Shown here piece by piece: positions 1-11,325 of a stretch of DNA of 64,000 bases. The notes below the pieces were generated by a model, which saw only the letters and a program-made list of their open reading frames with translations, had not been told where the DNA came from and ran no database searches. A program made the translations under genes and the position numbers. This DNA is from Adonisia turfae CCMR0081 (lineage in GTDB: Bacteria; Cyanobacteriota; Cyanobacteriia; Phormidesmidales; Phormidesmidaceae): contig NZ_QXHD01000004.1 of assembly GCF_011009555.1 (NCBI RefSeq), positions 1,667,459 through 1,731,458 on the forward strand, given 5' to 3'. Position 1 is the stretch's first letter. The number at the start of each line of letters is the position of its first letter.

Positions 1-1
1 A

Positions 2-964
2 ATTCGGCAGGCCATGGCGGATGCCGTTGACCAGGTGCACAATACCAAATGGTCAGCCATGGCCTTATCTGCCCTGGCTCAAGGTGAAACGACGCCTCAA
101 CAGCGATATGTCCTCAGCGATCGCATCCGCCAACGCTTCCCCAACTGGCACCAAGACCTATACCTCAGGACTACTCTGCATGATGTGGCTGCCATCGATC
201 ACCCGATTGCCATGCCGCCCCTGGATGAGCTATTAGATTGGACCATTGCTCCTGAACAGTTGCATCTCTACGTGCTCTGCTCTTCTGACCGAGGCCAGCT
301 GTGCCAGGCCGTACTCAAAGATCGCCAGGGCAAATTTGTACGCGAAGCAGACGGACAGCTATGGTCTGTGCCGTTGGGGTTGCGATCGCTCCACACCGGT
401 CTCTCCTGGAACTTCACCCGAGGCGAAACACCTCAAGGAGTTTATCGCATCAAAGGCACCATTCCCCAGCCCGATACCGACTACTTTCGACCCTACGGTC
501 AATTTGCCCTGGTGCAGCTGTTTGTGCCCCACGAGCCCGGTGTACAAGCCTTTTTACCATCCCAAACTAAGGCAGGCCAGGCATCCTGGAGCGGTGGACT
601 GGCTGCCTACCAGGTGTTGCTGCCCCCAACCTGGCGTAATTATTTACCCATTCAGCAAACCTACTGGGCCGGCAAAGCAGGACGTAACTATTTCCGCATC
701 CACGGTACCGGTGAAGATCCAGGCTTTTTTGCCAATAGCCGTCAGTACCCTGCCAGCGCAGGCTGGAATCCTACCATTGGTTGTCTGTCTGCCATTGAAA
801 TCTACGATCATCAGGGGCGGCTACAACGGGCTGATATGCCCAAAATTTTGGCCGCCTTGACGGATATTGATGGCGAGGATTTCGCTGGATATCTTGTCGT
901 TGTGAACATTCCAGAAGCTGACAGACTAAATGTGGAGGAATTCCTTTTGGGGCAGCAGGATTAA
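2..964 (+). CDS. L,D-transpeptidase-like (YkuD-type) protein, 5' end possibly outside window
   Basis: The C-terminal half has the signature of L,D-transpeptidases, which form 3-3 cross-links in peptidoglycan or attach proteins to it. Counting from the ATG at 14, an IHGT motif gives His230 and TIGCLSA gives the candidate nucleophile Cys257. The His-Cys spacing is longer than in classic YkuD proteins and the usual Arg after the Cys is absent, so this is a divergent member or a relative. The N-terminal 140 residues match nothing I recognise. The frame is open back to base 2 and no clear ribosome site precedes the ATG at 14, so the real start may lie upstream of the window. Confidence 0.6.
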   Translation: MRQAMADAVDQVHNTKWSAMALSALAQGETTPQQRYVLSDRIRQRFPNWHQDLYLRTTLHDVAAIDHPIAMPPLDELLDWTIAPEQLHLYVLCSSDRGQLCQAVLKDRQGKFVREADGQLWSVPLGLRSLHTGLSWNFTRGETPQGVYRIKGTIPQPDTDYFRPYGQFALVQLFVPHEPGVQAFLPSQTKAGQASWSGGLAAYQVLLPPTWRNYLPIQQTYWAGKAGRNYFRIHGTGEDPGFFANSRQYPASAGWNPTIGCLSAIEIYDHQGRLQRADMPKILAALTDIDGEDFAGYLVVVNIPEADRLNVEEFLLGQQD

Positions 965-1078
965 CTATCTAGAACCTAATACCTTTGTTAACCAGTCCTT
1001 TATTTTTCTACTGCCTCCTTATTTTTTGTTGCCGAGGGTGAATATCAGGAATTGCTCCTGGTATGTAATGCTGCCCCA

Positions 1079-1147
1079 GGGCAACCACAAGGAATTGATT
1101 CTGTTCTGCCTTGTCGTTTCAGGGCAACCACAAGGGATTGCCCCTAC
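1079..1147. repeat. Two copies of a short dispersed palindromic repeat (GGGCAACCACAAGGG type)
   Basis: GGGCAACCACAAGGAATTG (1079-1097) and a longer copy running into TTGCCCCTAC (1122-1147) share one core. The ends GGGCAA and TTGCCC pair, so each copy can fold into a small hairpin. A third copy lies at 3818-3844. The rest of the 965-1254 intergenic stretch shows no gene. It must hold the promoter of the peptidase that starts at 1255. Confidence 0.7.
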
Positions 1148-1254
1148 TTCCCATTCCCTTTAACTCCCGTATGTTGAGTTTTTTAGATTTCATGACAGCA
1201 CAACACAAGGCTGCGGGAAGCATCTAGACTCTAGGTTCTAGCCCAAAATACGCT

Positions 1255-3681
1255 ATGTTTCGACACTTGTTCCCGCTTGTTGTTATTCCTTTAATTGCTA
1301 TGCCTGTCTCAGCCCAGACCGATCAGCCCATGTCCACCTGGCAAAATCCACCTGAACCGATTACGTCGATGTTGGATGTGGCCCCGCTACCGGCAGTGTC
1401 GATTTCACGAGATAACCAGTGGCTGGTAGAACTAGAACGACGGGCGCTGCTGCCAATTTCAGAATTATCAGAACCCTGGCTTGCGATCGCAGGTACAAAA
1501 ATCAACCCTAACACCTGGGGACCTGCCCAAGAAGGTTCCTATAAAGGACTGACGGTTCGTCGTCTAGGGACCTTAGAGAGTACTCCCATCCACTTACCAC
1601 CGGATGCACGGATCCGCAACCTGCGCTGGTCCTACGATAATCGCTATTTGGCATTTACGCTGACCCAGGCTGATGGCATTGAGCTATGGGTCTTAGATGT
1701 GGCGGAAGCTAAGGCAAGACCCCTGAGCGGTCCGCTTCTCAATGGTGTGTATAACAGCCCTTGTCGTTGGCTGCCGGGGGATGAGGGGCTGATTTGTAAA
1801 GTGCGACCCCAGGGGCTAGGTGTCCCCCCCACTGAGCCTAAGGTGCCTGTTGGACCTGTGATTGAAAGCAGCCAGGGACGGGTGGCCGCGACTCGCACCT
1901 ATACTAATTTGTTGCAGAGCCCCCACGATGAAGCTTTGCTTGAATATTATTTCTCCTCTCAGATCGCCCACATTAGCCTGGATGGAGAGATTACCCTGCT
2001 GGATGATCCCAGCCTGCTCCGCAATGTAACGGTTTCTCCCGATGGTCAGTGGCTGTTACGGTCCACCGTGCATCGTCCCTTTTCCTATCAGGTTCCCCTA
2101 TCTCGTTTTCCGGTGCGTTACGAGGTGCTTAACCGCCAGGGGGAGGTGGTACATGAGTTAGCGGATTTACCCCTGGCCGACGATATTCCCATTGCCTTTG
2201 ACTCAGTGCGGCAGGGTAAACGGGGCATCGGCTGGCGGACCGATCAGCCTGCCACCCTATTCTGGACAGAGGCCCTAGACGGTGGTGATGCCAGCAATGA
2301 GGCGGAGCATCGGGATGGGCTGTATACTCTGGCTGCACCTTTTGACGGGGAGCCAACAGAACTATGGCGTTCCACCCTGCGATTTCGTGGGGTTACCTGG
2401 AGCACAGAAGATTTTGCTGTTGTGACAGAAGCCTGGTACGACAGCCGTCAATTAAAAGCCTGGTCCATTAATCTTGGGCAAACTGCCTCGGAGCCAGTCT
2501 TGCTAGATGAAAGAGACTTTCAGAATGCCTATGCCAATCCAGGTAGTCCAGTTCTGATGCCAGGGCCCTATGGCCGTTCAGTGCTGATGCTCAGTGAGGA
2601 TGGCAAGAGTATGTACCTTAACGGCGGTGGTGCTTCACCCGATGGAGTGTTTCCCTTTTTAGATCGTCTGGATCTGACTAGCTTAGAAACAGAGCGTCTT
2701 TGGCAGGCTGAAGGAGACGTCTTTAGTCGGATAACGCGTTTGCTAGATGCTAATGCTGAAAATATTATTGTTCGAAGAGAATCTCAGACTAGCCCAGGCA
2801 ACTATCATCAGCTGATGCTGTCCAGTGGAGAAGAGAAGCCTCTAACGGAATTTGTTGATCCCCTGGCTTGGTATGCTGATGTACAAAAAGAAATTGTGCG
2901 CTATCCCCGTGCGGATGGAGTCACGCTGACAGCCACTCTATACCTGCCACCGGGCTATAATCCAGCGACCGATGGCCCTTTACCTACGGTGCTTTGGGTT
3001 TATCCGCGAGAGTTTAAAGATCGTGCAGTTGCTAGCCAGAATACTCGCTCAGAGTATACGTTCACTCGTCCAGGACGAGATTCGGTTTTGTTTTTGTTAA
3101 CGCAGGGTTATGCTGTCCTCAACGGACCAACCATGCCGATTGTGGGTGAAGGGGATAAGCAACCGAATGATACCTACATTGAGCAGCTGGTATCGAGTGC
3201 TGAGGCCGCAGTTAACTTGCTGGTAGAACGAGGTGTTAGCGATGGTCAGCGCTTAGCCATCGGCGGCCACTCCTATGGTGCATTTACCGCCGCTAATTTG
3301 CTCGCCCATAGCGATCTCTTTCAGGCAGGCATTGCTCGCAGTGGGGCCTATAACCGGACGCTCACACCCTTTGGTTTCCAAGGAGAACAGCGTAATTTCT
3401 GGGAAACACCTGAGACGTACCTAACCATGTCTCCGTTTATTGCCGCTGAAAAAATTAATGAGCCACTGTTGTTGATCCACGGTGCTGAGGATAACAACCC
3501 AGGTACCTATCCGATTCAGTCTGAGCGTCTCTACGAGGCGATGAAAGGCCTCGGTGGTACGGTGCGCTATGTGTCATTACCGGCAGAGGGCCATGTATAT
3601 CGCTCGCGCGAAGCCGTTGGCCACGTGTTGTGGGAAATGGTGTCTTGGTTAGATGACCATGTAAAAGGTGGTGAACCCTAA
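1255..3681 (+). CDS. Secreted S9-family (prolyl oligopeptidase type) serine peptidase, glutamyl-endopeptidase-like
   Basis: This 808-residue protein starts with a short hydrophobic stretch ending at SAQ, a typical Sec signal peptide, so it probably acts in the periplasm. The middle (about 40-540) looks like the beta-propeller of S9 peptidases. The C-terminal alpha/beta-hydrolase domain carries the nucleophile motif GGHSYGA (Ser673), a candidate acid in HGAEDNNPG (Asp746) and a candidate His in AEGHVYRS (His780). The overall pattern resembles the S9D glutamyl endopeptidases of cyanobacteria and chloroplasts, known as CGEP in plants. Expected role: breakdown of oligopeptides or unfolded proteins. 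The family is secure; substrate preference is inference. Confidence 0.85.
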   Translation: MFRHLFPLVVIPLIAMPVSAQTDQPMSTWQNPPEPITSMLDVAPLPAVSISRDNQWLVELERRALLPISELSEPWLAIAGTKINPNTWGPAQEGSYKGLTVRRLGTLESTPIHLPPDARIRNLRWSYDNRYLAFTLTQADGIELWVLDVAEAKARPLSGPLLNGVYNSPCRWLPGDEGLICKVRPQGLGVPPTEPKVPVGPVIESSQGRVAATRTYTNLLQSPHDEALLEYYFSSQIAHISLDGEITLLDDPSLLRNVTVSPDGQWLLRSTVHRPFSYQVPLSRFPVRYEVLNRQGEVVHELADLPLADDIPIAFDSVRQGKRGIGWRTDQPATLFWTEALDGGDASNEAEHRDGLYTLAAPFDGEPTELWRSTLRFRGVTWSTEDFAVVTEAWYDSRQLKAWSINLGQTASEPVLLDERDFQNAYANPGSPVLMPGPYGRSVLMLSEDGKSMYLNGGGASPDGVFPFLDRLDLTSLETERLWQAEGDVFSRITRLLDANAENIIVRRESQTSPGNYHQLMLSSGEEKPLTEFVDPLAWYADVQKEIVRYPRADGVTLTATLYLPPGYNPATDGPLPTVLWVYPREFKDRAVASQNTRSEYTFTRPGRDSVLFLLTQGYAVLNGPTMPIVGEGDKQPNDTYIEQLVSSAEAAVNLLVERGVSDGQRLAIGGHSYGAFTAANLLAHSDLFQAGIARSGAYNRTLTPFGFQGEQRNFWETPETYLTMSPFIAAEKINEPLLLIHGAEDNNPGTYPIQSERLYEAMKGLGGTVRYVSLPAEGHVYRSREAVGHVLWEMVSWLDDHVKGGEP

Positions 3682-3817
3682 CCCCCTTGTTGGTCACCTG
3701 ACATCTCCAATATATGGAAACACCGTAGGGGTAATGCCTCGTGCTTACCCCGCGATATTGCTCGCTATTTGCCAGAATTTTGTACCACCCGAAAGAAATA
3801 TGTTGTCCGTAGGAATT

Positions 3818-3844
3818 GGGGCAACCACAAGGGATTGCCCCTGC
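3818..3844. repeat. Third copy of the GGGCAACCACAAGGG palindromic repeat
   Basis: GGGGCAACCACAAGGG pairs through its ends with ATTGCCCCTGC. It lies between the convergent peptidase gene and the small membrane-protein gene, where it could end transcription from either side. Confidence 0.65.
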
Positions 3845-3884
3845 GGGGTATCTAATTTTTTATTGGTATACCGAGGGCAAAACC

Positions 3885-4454
3885 TTAATCCAACAATGAC
3901 CCAACCAATAATTTTTGCAGCATCCAAACCAGGCTTACGGCCAGAGATGCGCTCCAGATAGTTGCGGCTAGCGTCAGCTTGCCATTCAGCACACAGAGAC
4001 TACCGCTAATTAGAAGAGCGATCGCAACGCCACCCGATACCCGCACCAAAATCTGCACAGCTTCCGTTAGTTTGCGCAGACGAGTGGCCACATCATCGGT
4101 GGATACAGGCGAAATTGCTGATTCTAGTAGCGTTTGAAAGCTGTCGTATTGCTTGGAATCAATGTGGTAGTAAGTACCCAGGTCAGTATCCCGGAGCGCT
4201 GGGTTGGAACGGAGGCCGAACTGTTTGGCGGTTGCGATCGCAGCCCGCACCTGACGCTTGCTCGCCACCCCATTAAACGTATCAAACAGCGACTCGCGAT
4301 ACACACCTGCCCTTGCCATCTCTAAAATCCGCTGGCTGAGTTCCACCTCATGGAGCTTGGCTGGGTCAGACACTTGAGTCACTGGCTTTTTCCAATCGCT
4401 AAGTAAATATGTACTATTTAGAATATAGCCGATTAATATCCCTGCGCCAATCAA
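3885..4454 (-). CDS. Small membrane protein of unknown function, possibly 5'-truncated
   Basis: I do not recognise the family. The 189-residue reading has a hydrophobic N-terminus and two strongly hydrophobic segments near the C-terminus (about residues 135-180), so it is probably a membrane protein with a soluble middle. The only in-frame start is TTG at 4454, directly after an in-frame stop, with no clear ribosome site. A perfect 28-bp palindromic repeat sits 12 bp upstream. The gene may therefore have lost its original start when the repeat arrived, or it may use a shorter form. An ATG at 4458 lies in another frame and soon hits a stop. Confidence 0.5.
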   Translation of the reverse strand: MIGAGILIGYILNSTYLLSDWKKPVTQVSDPAKLHEVELSQRILEMARAGVYRESLFDTFNGVASKRQVRAAIATAKQFGLRSNPALRDTDLGTYYHIDSKQYDSFQTLLESAISPVSTDDVATRLRKLTEAVQILVRVSGGVAIALLISGSLCVLNGKLTLAATIWSASLAVSLVWMLQKLLVGSLLD

Positions 4455-4465
4455 TCATAAAAAAC

Positions 4466-4493
4466 GTAGGGGCGTTCCATGGAACGCCCCTAC
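4466..4493. repeat. Perfect 28-bp palindromic repeat, likely groEL terminator
   Basis: GTAGGGGCGTTCCA is followed directly by its exact reverse complement. It lies 31 bp past the groEL stop codon, where the hairpin would end the groEL transcript. Close relatives are at 7455-7482 and 9409-9436, with looser ones at 31773 and 39171. Confidence 0.8.
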
Positions 4494-4524
4494 AAAATAT
4501 GGCCTTAAAAAGACAGGATGGATG

Positions 4525-7098
<2,574 letters not shown>

Positions 7099-7413
7099 AT
7101 GTCTTCTGCCACTGCATTTCTGAAGAACCACGTTCTCCATGGCATCAAGTTCCAGTTCAAGCCGCTGCAGCCTCTTCGATTCTGGATCGATTCTTTAAAT
7201 GTTAAAGACCCTGAGCAAGCACGTTGGATTGCTCGCGTCGTTCCTGCTCAATGTCCATTTGAACGTGATATTGTCCTGTTTGGCCGCACAATCGCTCACA
7301 TCCCTCCGATGTGTAAGCTTAACCCTTTATATGACGAGGTAGTGGGTTTACGCTTCCGGGCCCTATGTTTCTTGGCCGATGAATGCGGCGAAGATATTTC
7401 CGCTCTAATTTAG
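7099..7413 (+). CDS. Stand-alone Mo-dependent nitrogenase C-terminal-domain protein
   Basis: The 104-residue protein matches the small cyanobacterial family annotated as Mo-dependent nitrogenase C-terminal domain. Recognisable parts are IPPMCKLNPLYDEVVGLRFRALCFLADECGED near the C-terminus and RWIARVVPAQCPFERD in the middle. The family name comes from a short extension on some nitrogenase subunits; members also occur as single proteins in strains that do not fix nitrogen, and their role is not established. No nif genes lie nearby. It is monocistronic and ends just before a palindromic repeat that separates it from a convergent gene. Confidence 0.75.
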   Translation: MSSATAFLKNHVLHGIKFQFKPLQPLRFWIDSLNVKDPEQARWIARVVPAQCPFERDIVLFGRTIAHIPPMCKLNPLYDEVVGLRFRALCFLADECGEDISALI

Positions 7414-7454
7414 ATGTGGGTTGTATCCACTCGTGTAGGGACATTCCCATTATG

Positions 7455-7482
7455 GTAGGGACGTTCCATGGAGCGTCCCTAC
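7455..7482. repeat. 28-bp palindromic repeat between convergent genes
   Basis: GTAGGGACGTTCCATGG followed by AGCGTCCCTAC: a relative of the repeat at 4466 with one non-pairing position. A partial copy (GTAGGGACATTCCC) begins at 7435. It sits between two convergent genes and is a likely two-way terminator. Confidence 0.75.
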
Positions 7483-7486
7483 ATAG

Positions 7487-8374
7487 TTAAATTGCCTTGC
7501 CGACTTCCTTTAATAAGGTCATCGGTCCGATTTCTTTAAGTTTGTCCATTTGCTCTTGGTTTTTGACCAATAACGAACCGGCAAAACCGAGGGAGTTGAC
7601 CGAGATGCCCAGATAGTCATCCTGACGTCGTGGCACGGCCATTAACCAGTTGCGTGTGCCCAGTAGGTTATAGGCATCTCGCTGGGACCCTTGCCATTGT
7701 CCGGTGGGATCATCTAGTGCCAGGCTATGTAATAGTCGTCGATAATGCTGAAGCCATTGCTGCGGTCCGTCATCAGGACTGAGTTGAACGATGCGGTGGG
7801 CATAGGGCAGCTGAGGCGACTGACCGATGCCATCAATAAAATTGGTGACGCGGATGGCTGCTTCAATGGGCAAATCCATGGACTGTTGGGGGATAAGCTG
7901 AAGGTGTTTATGGGGTTGACTGGCTCCAGCAGCGGATCCACCATTGTAGAAAAATAAGCCAGCGACTTCTTCTATACAGCGGCAAAGGGCTTCAAAATCA
8001 GCCAGGTTAAGCCAGTCGAGCTGAGACTCAAAGCTACGGGTGACGATCAGAAAATGATGGTCAACGACATTAAACTTGTTTAGCAGACAGACATGGGTGT
8101 CGGAGATGTCTGTGACATAAAGGTTGGGGTCGTAGGGTAAAAACGGATTGGTCTTTTTCTTGGCCTGAACCTTACGGGCCTGAGCTTTGCGGTTTAGGTT
8201 GGTTAAAATTCTTATAATAAACTCCACACACCCATCGGTAACAAGTTCATACTCGGTGTCGATGGGTTTTAGGGCTTCAGTAGTTAAGCCATGCTCGGTT
8301 TGGGCTTGGAGTTTGGACCATAGGGTATGGGACTGCCAGGGTTTGCGAGGGTGTGAGTCTGTGCGATCGCACAT
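7487..8374 (-). CDS. ATP adenylyltransferase (Ap4A phosphorylase)-like protein
   Basis: The protein belongs to the HIT superfamily branch that splits diadenosine tetraphosphate with phosphate (Apa1/Apa2 type). The key motif is SQPHKHLQLIP, the His-x-His-x-Gln site that carries the nucleotidyl intermediate, preceded by NGGSAAGAS. Upstream, LNKFNVVDHHFLIVTR matches the typical N-terminal domain. The 295-residue length fits the family. The ATG at 8374 overlaps a HIP1 octamer and has an AGGA stretch about 10 bases upstream. Probable role: control of dinucleoside polyphosphates made during stress. Confidence 0.85.
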   Translation of the reverse strand: MCDRTDSHPRKPWQSHTLWSKLQAQTEHGLTTEALKPIDTEYELVTDGCVEFIIRILTNLNRKAQARKVQAKKKTNPFLPYDPNLYVTDISDTHVCLLNKFNVVDHHFLIVTRSFESQLDWLNLADFEALCRCIEEVAGLFFYNGGSAAGASQPHKHLQLIPQQSMDLPIEAAIRVTNFIDGIGQSPQLPYAHRIVQLSPDDGPQQWLQHYRRLLHSLALDDPTGQWQGSQRDAYNLLGTRNWLMAVPRRQDDYLGISVNSLGFAGSLLVKNQEQMDKLKEIGPMTLLKEVGKAI

Positions 8375-8546
8375 ATATCTATCCTGATAAACCGCTACTG
8401 CTATGCAGTTTTAACATAGCTCTGGTACAAATATGTTGTTACATCCCGACGCGTCATATCGTTTCTGATGCACGGCATAGATCCGTAATGCCCGAGTGGG
8501 TCATCTGTTTTGAAATTAAATGCACTCTAATTATTAAGGTGTTCGC

Positions 8547-9392
8547 ATGGGTAGGAACCCCTTCGAAGTACTCAAATTCCGTACCCATGTGTTAGTTGCT
8601 TTTATTGTGAGCAACCTGCTGGTAGAAATTATCTATGGCATCCTTGATTATCAACGGCTGCTGCCCTGGCCCCTAAATGACAAACTGTGGATACCTGTCC
8701 AGTTCATAATTATTTTTGGATTGGTGTGTGTCGTTCTTATCACCACCGGGCAGCGAGCTGGTTTGCAGCTAACTCGTTTATTTGGGCCGCCGCCGCGTTT
8801 CCCGTGGGCCTATGGCATATTGTTAATTTCCAGTATGCTGATTTTCTCTTTCAGTAGCTTTTTATTGCTGTTTTACCCCGTCTCACTATTTGCTCCTGGG
8901 TTTGTGGAAGAACGACTGACGGAACAGCTGCTAAATGTTGAAACAGTGGCTCCTGGTCTATATCGCTACTTGATGCTGTTTGTTGTTCTGGTTTTTGCCC
9001 CCATCGCTGAAGAATTTGTATTTCGGGGTGTGTTATTACAACGCTGGGCTGTGCGATGGAATTTGCCTGTGGGGATTATCATGTCATCTTTACTGTTTGG
9101 CATGTTACACATCAACAACCCCTTGGGGCTCACCATGTTTGGTGTGATTATGGCGCTGTTGTATATTCGCACCCGCAGTTTGTGGGTGCCGATTATTGCC
9201 CATGCGCTCAACAATGTTGTCTCGGTTGCACCGGAATTGCTATCACCTGGTCCCCAAACATTTGATATTGGTGATTTTCAGCAGACTTGGTGGGTGGGCC
9301 TTATCGGCCTGTGTTTGGCTGCGCCTACGTTATGGCACTTCATTTCTAATAGTTGGCCCCATAAAAATACGCAACCACCCTATTTTGGATAA
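8547..9392 (+). CDS. CPBP-family intramembrane metalloprotease (CAAX prenyl protease-like)
   Basis: This is a multi-pass membrane protein of 281 residues. It carries the family motifs in order: APIAEEFVFRGVLLQRW (the EExxxR motif), then GMLHINNPLG and HALNNV, which supply the conserved His/Asn residues. In bacteria these proteins cleave membrane substrates, and some protect against self-made bacteriocins. The ATG at 8547 has an AAGGTG ribosome site 5 bases upstream. Nothing nearby suggests a substrate. It converges on the GTPase gene, with a palindromic repeat between them. Confidence 0.85.
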   Translation: MGRNPFEVLKFRTHVLVAFIVSNLLVEIIYGILDYQRLLPWPLNDKLWIPVQFIIIFGLVCVVLITTGQRAGLQLTRLFGPPPRFPWAYGILLISSMLIFSFSSFLLLFYPVSLFAPGFVEERLTEQLLNVETVAPGLYRYLMLFVVLVFAPIAEEFVFRGVLLQRWAVRWNLPVGIIMSSLLFGMLHINNPLGLTMFGVIMALLYIRTRSLWVPIIAHALNNVVSVAPELLSPGPQTFDIGDFQQTWWVGLIGLCLAAPTLWHFISNSWPHKNTQPPYFG

Positions 9393-9408
9393 TAAACGAA
9401 TCCGTTGT

Positions 9409-9436
9409 TTAGGAGCGTTCCATGCAACGCCCCTAC
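9409..9436. repeat. Palindromic repeat that supplies the stop codon of the next gene
   Basis: A 28-bp relative of the 4466 repeat with a less perfect left arm (AGGAGCGTTCCATG / CAACGCCCCTAC). The TAG stop of the GTPase gene on the minus strand (9433-9435) lies inside it. It sits between convergent genes. Confidence 0.65.
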
Positions 9437-10704
9437 ATGGGGTTTTTACGAAATCTCTCCTTTGCCGATTTAAAGGCATCTTTCATGGCGGCTTGAATGC
9501 GTTCAGGGTCAGGCTTTTTCCCACCCATCAGATCGCCAAAGTAGATGCATGCACCTTCACCCAACGCCCAGGTATAAGCTGCTGCCCATGAAGCCGCAAC
9601 AACGCTGCCGAAACCGGGGATCAATTTAATCAATTCTCGCCCGATGGCTTGGGCCAAGAAACCTCCAGCGATGGTACTAGCAACACCGCCTGCTTGGGAA
9701 AAGCTGAGGCGTTGACCATAAAGTTGCCCCAGGGCAACAATCATGGAAACTTGCAGCGCCGTAATCGCTGGCATCGTGGCGAAGGGTAGCGGCACCGCAG
9801 CTAATGTGGCCGCAATCACGGAAAAAGCTGAAATGTAACGTCGAGCCACATCTCGATAGATCGCCCCTAGTTGGGTGGTGGCGTCATCAGCCTGATCTAG
9901 CAGTTGATGGATAGCATTGGACTCTGCTTCGGGCAGCTGGTCAGATAGGACAGTGAGTAGCGCATCCAGCCCATAAAAAACAGGAGTGTAGCCGTCTTCT
10001 TCAAGGGTGAAGTCAACCATAATGGCACTGTCAAAGAGACCGTCAAAACTGCGTTTGAGTTCACCAAAGGCCCGTTGAATTGATGTTTGTGTAGGTGGGT
10101 AGGGCGAATGCTCAGCCCCGGTAGGATAAAGCTCGTGCAGACAGGTGACAACTAAAACCACTGGAATTGTTGGATGCTGGGCTCTAACACCACGCAAAAT
10201 CTGGTGCAGACTCTCCACTGCAAAGTCATTGACCTTAACTGTCACCAGCAATATCCTCGCCCCGCGCGCCTGCTGAGCAAGGTCATTTTGGAGTTCTTGT
10301 AGGATGCTGTCTACATCGCGGTCCACATCTCCTAGCCCAACCGTATCTGTAAATAACAGCAGTGGCAGATCTGCTGATGGATAAGCGTAACGCTGGGTGT
10401 GTTGGGTATGGGGCCGAAATCCCTGGCCAATAATATCTGCGGAGACTCCGGTTAACCCACGCACGATTGAACTTTTGCCCGATTGGGGTTTGCCGATCAG
10501 CCAAGCTTCAGTGGTAGGTAGTTCCGCCCTGATTTTTTCCAGGATATTGGCAACTTGGTCATCATCGACTGCGAACCATTTCAGCACTCGTTGGGTGACC
10601 TGATCTAGAGATATACCGGACTTGATTGCATGCCAAGTCGTTAGCCAGCGCTGCGTTTGTGATGACGGGATTTTGGGCTGGGGATTTTGGGCGGATGCTG
10701 CCAT
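9433..10704 (-). CDS. Membrane-associated GTPase with DUF697-type C-terminal region
   Basis: The N-terminal G domain shows the P-loop GKPQSGKSS, a switch-II motif FTDTVGLGD and VVTCLHE where many GTPases have NKxD. The C-terminal third is hydrophobic and Ala/Gly-rich, like the DUF697 region of Era-related GTPases that associate with membranes. The start at 10704 has a GAGGAG ribosome site. A second protein of the same architecture is encoded at 60343-61782, and that copy keeps a normal NKID motif. Function is unknown; related proteins are often linked to envelope or stress processes. Confidence 0.75.
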   Translation of the reverse strand: MAASAQNPQPKIPSSQTQRWLTTWHAIKSGISLDQVTQRVLKWFAVDDDQVANILEKIRAELPTTEAWLIGKPQSGKSSIVRGLTGVSADIIGQGFRPHTQHTQRYAYPSADLPLLLFTDTVGLGDVDRDVDSILQELQNDLAQQARGARILLVTVKVNDFAVESLHQILRGVRAQHPTIPVVLVVTCLHELYPTGAEHSPYPPTQTSIQRAFGELKRSFDGLFDSAIMVDFTLEEDGYTPVFYGLDALLTVLSDQLPEAESNAIHQLLDQADDATTQLGAIYRDVARRYISAFSVIAATLAAVPLPFATMPAITALQVSMIVALGQLYGQRLSFSQAGGVASTIAGGFLAQAIGRELIKLIPGFGSVVAASWAAAYTWALGEGACIYFGDLMGGKKPDPERIQAAMKDAFKSAKERFRKNPM

Positions 10705-10922
10705 CGCATCTCCTCATGGAGCCTTCAATAGTATTGTATCGATCAGTTCAACGCTCTCTAGGAGGGAACCTCACCCCGATTAGGTGCTGATTTCACTACT
10801 CGATATGAAAGTGCCTGCGGAAGCAATTATTGCGATTTATTGTGTAATGTGTCGGATTTGATAAATAACTACACTAACTTTTGCTAAGCTAACAGGTGAT
10901 GGTGCCGTAAGAGTTTATACCT

Positions 10923-11093
10923 ATGCCATACACCACTGAAGAAGGTGGACGCCTTAACAATTTTGCTTCTGAGCCCAAGATGTATGAGGCTCAGCCTCCG
11001 ACAGCCAGTGAAAAGCGTAACTACGTTATTTTGGGTCTTGCTGGTGCTGCCCTGGTGGTTGGCTTGATTGCTTTGACAACCGTAATTTCCTAA
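10923..11093 (+). CDS. psb34: Psb34, photosystem II assembly-associated small protein
   Basis: A 56-residue protein beginning MPYTTEEGGRLNNFASEPK, with a single membrane span near the C-terminus (about 34-54). From memory this matches the cyanobacterial Ssl1498/Psb34 family. Psb34 is a one-helix protein related in its N-terminal motif to Hlip/Scp proteins. It binds at CP47 in photosystem II assembly intermediates and is thought to act when high-light-inducible proteins are exchanged. It is a single-gene unit with its own terminator 60 bp downstream. Confidence 0.88.
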   Translation: MPYTTEEGGRLNNFASEPKMYEAQPPTASEKRNYVILGLAGAALVVGLIALTTVIS

Positions 11094-11152
11094 GACAGCT
11101 TTGAATTTTTGACTGGCTTGCCTGAGTAGCGGCTAACTGCTTATTACCTTTA

Positions 11153-11185
11153 GAAAAGGCTCGCATTATTCGAGCCTTTTCTATT
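11153..11185 (+). terminator. Rho-independent terminator of psb34
   Basis: GAAAAGGCTCG, a 7-base loop, then CGAGCCTTTTC followed by a T-rich stretch, 60 bp after the psb34 stop codon. Confidence 0.85.
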
Positions 11186-11325
11186 ATTGAGACGCTCTAA
11201 GGATGGGGACAACTGCCCAAAGGCCTAAAATTTAAGAACTGCTATTCTTTGCTGTATAAGGGTTTTATTACTCACAACTAATCACTCACAACTAATCACG
11301 AATATTAGAGCTACTATCAGATGTC

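Noticed and set aside
246..860. 204-codon frame overlapping the first gene
   Set aside because: Other frame of the transpeptidase-like gene, with no motif of its own.
930..1163. 77-codon frame on the plus strand
   Set aside because: It overlaps the end of the first gene, runs through two repeat copies and has no ribosome site.
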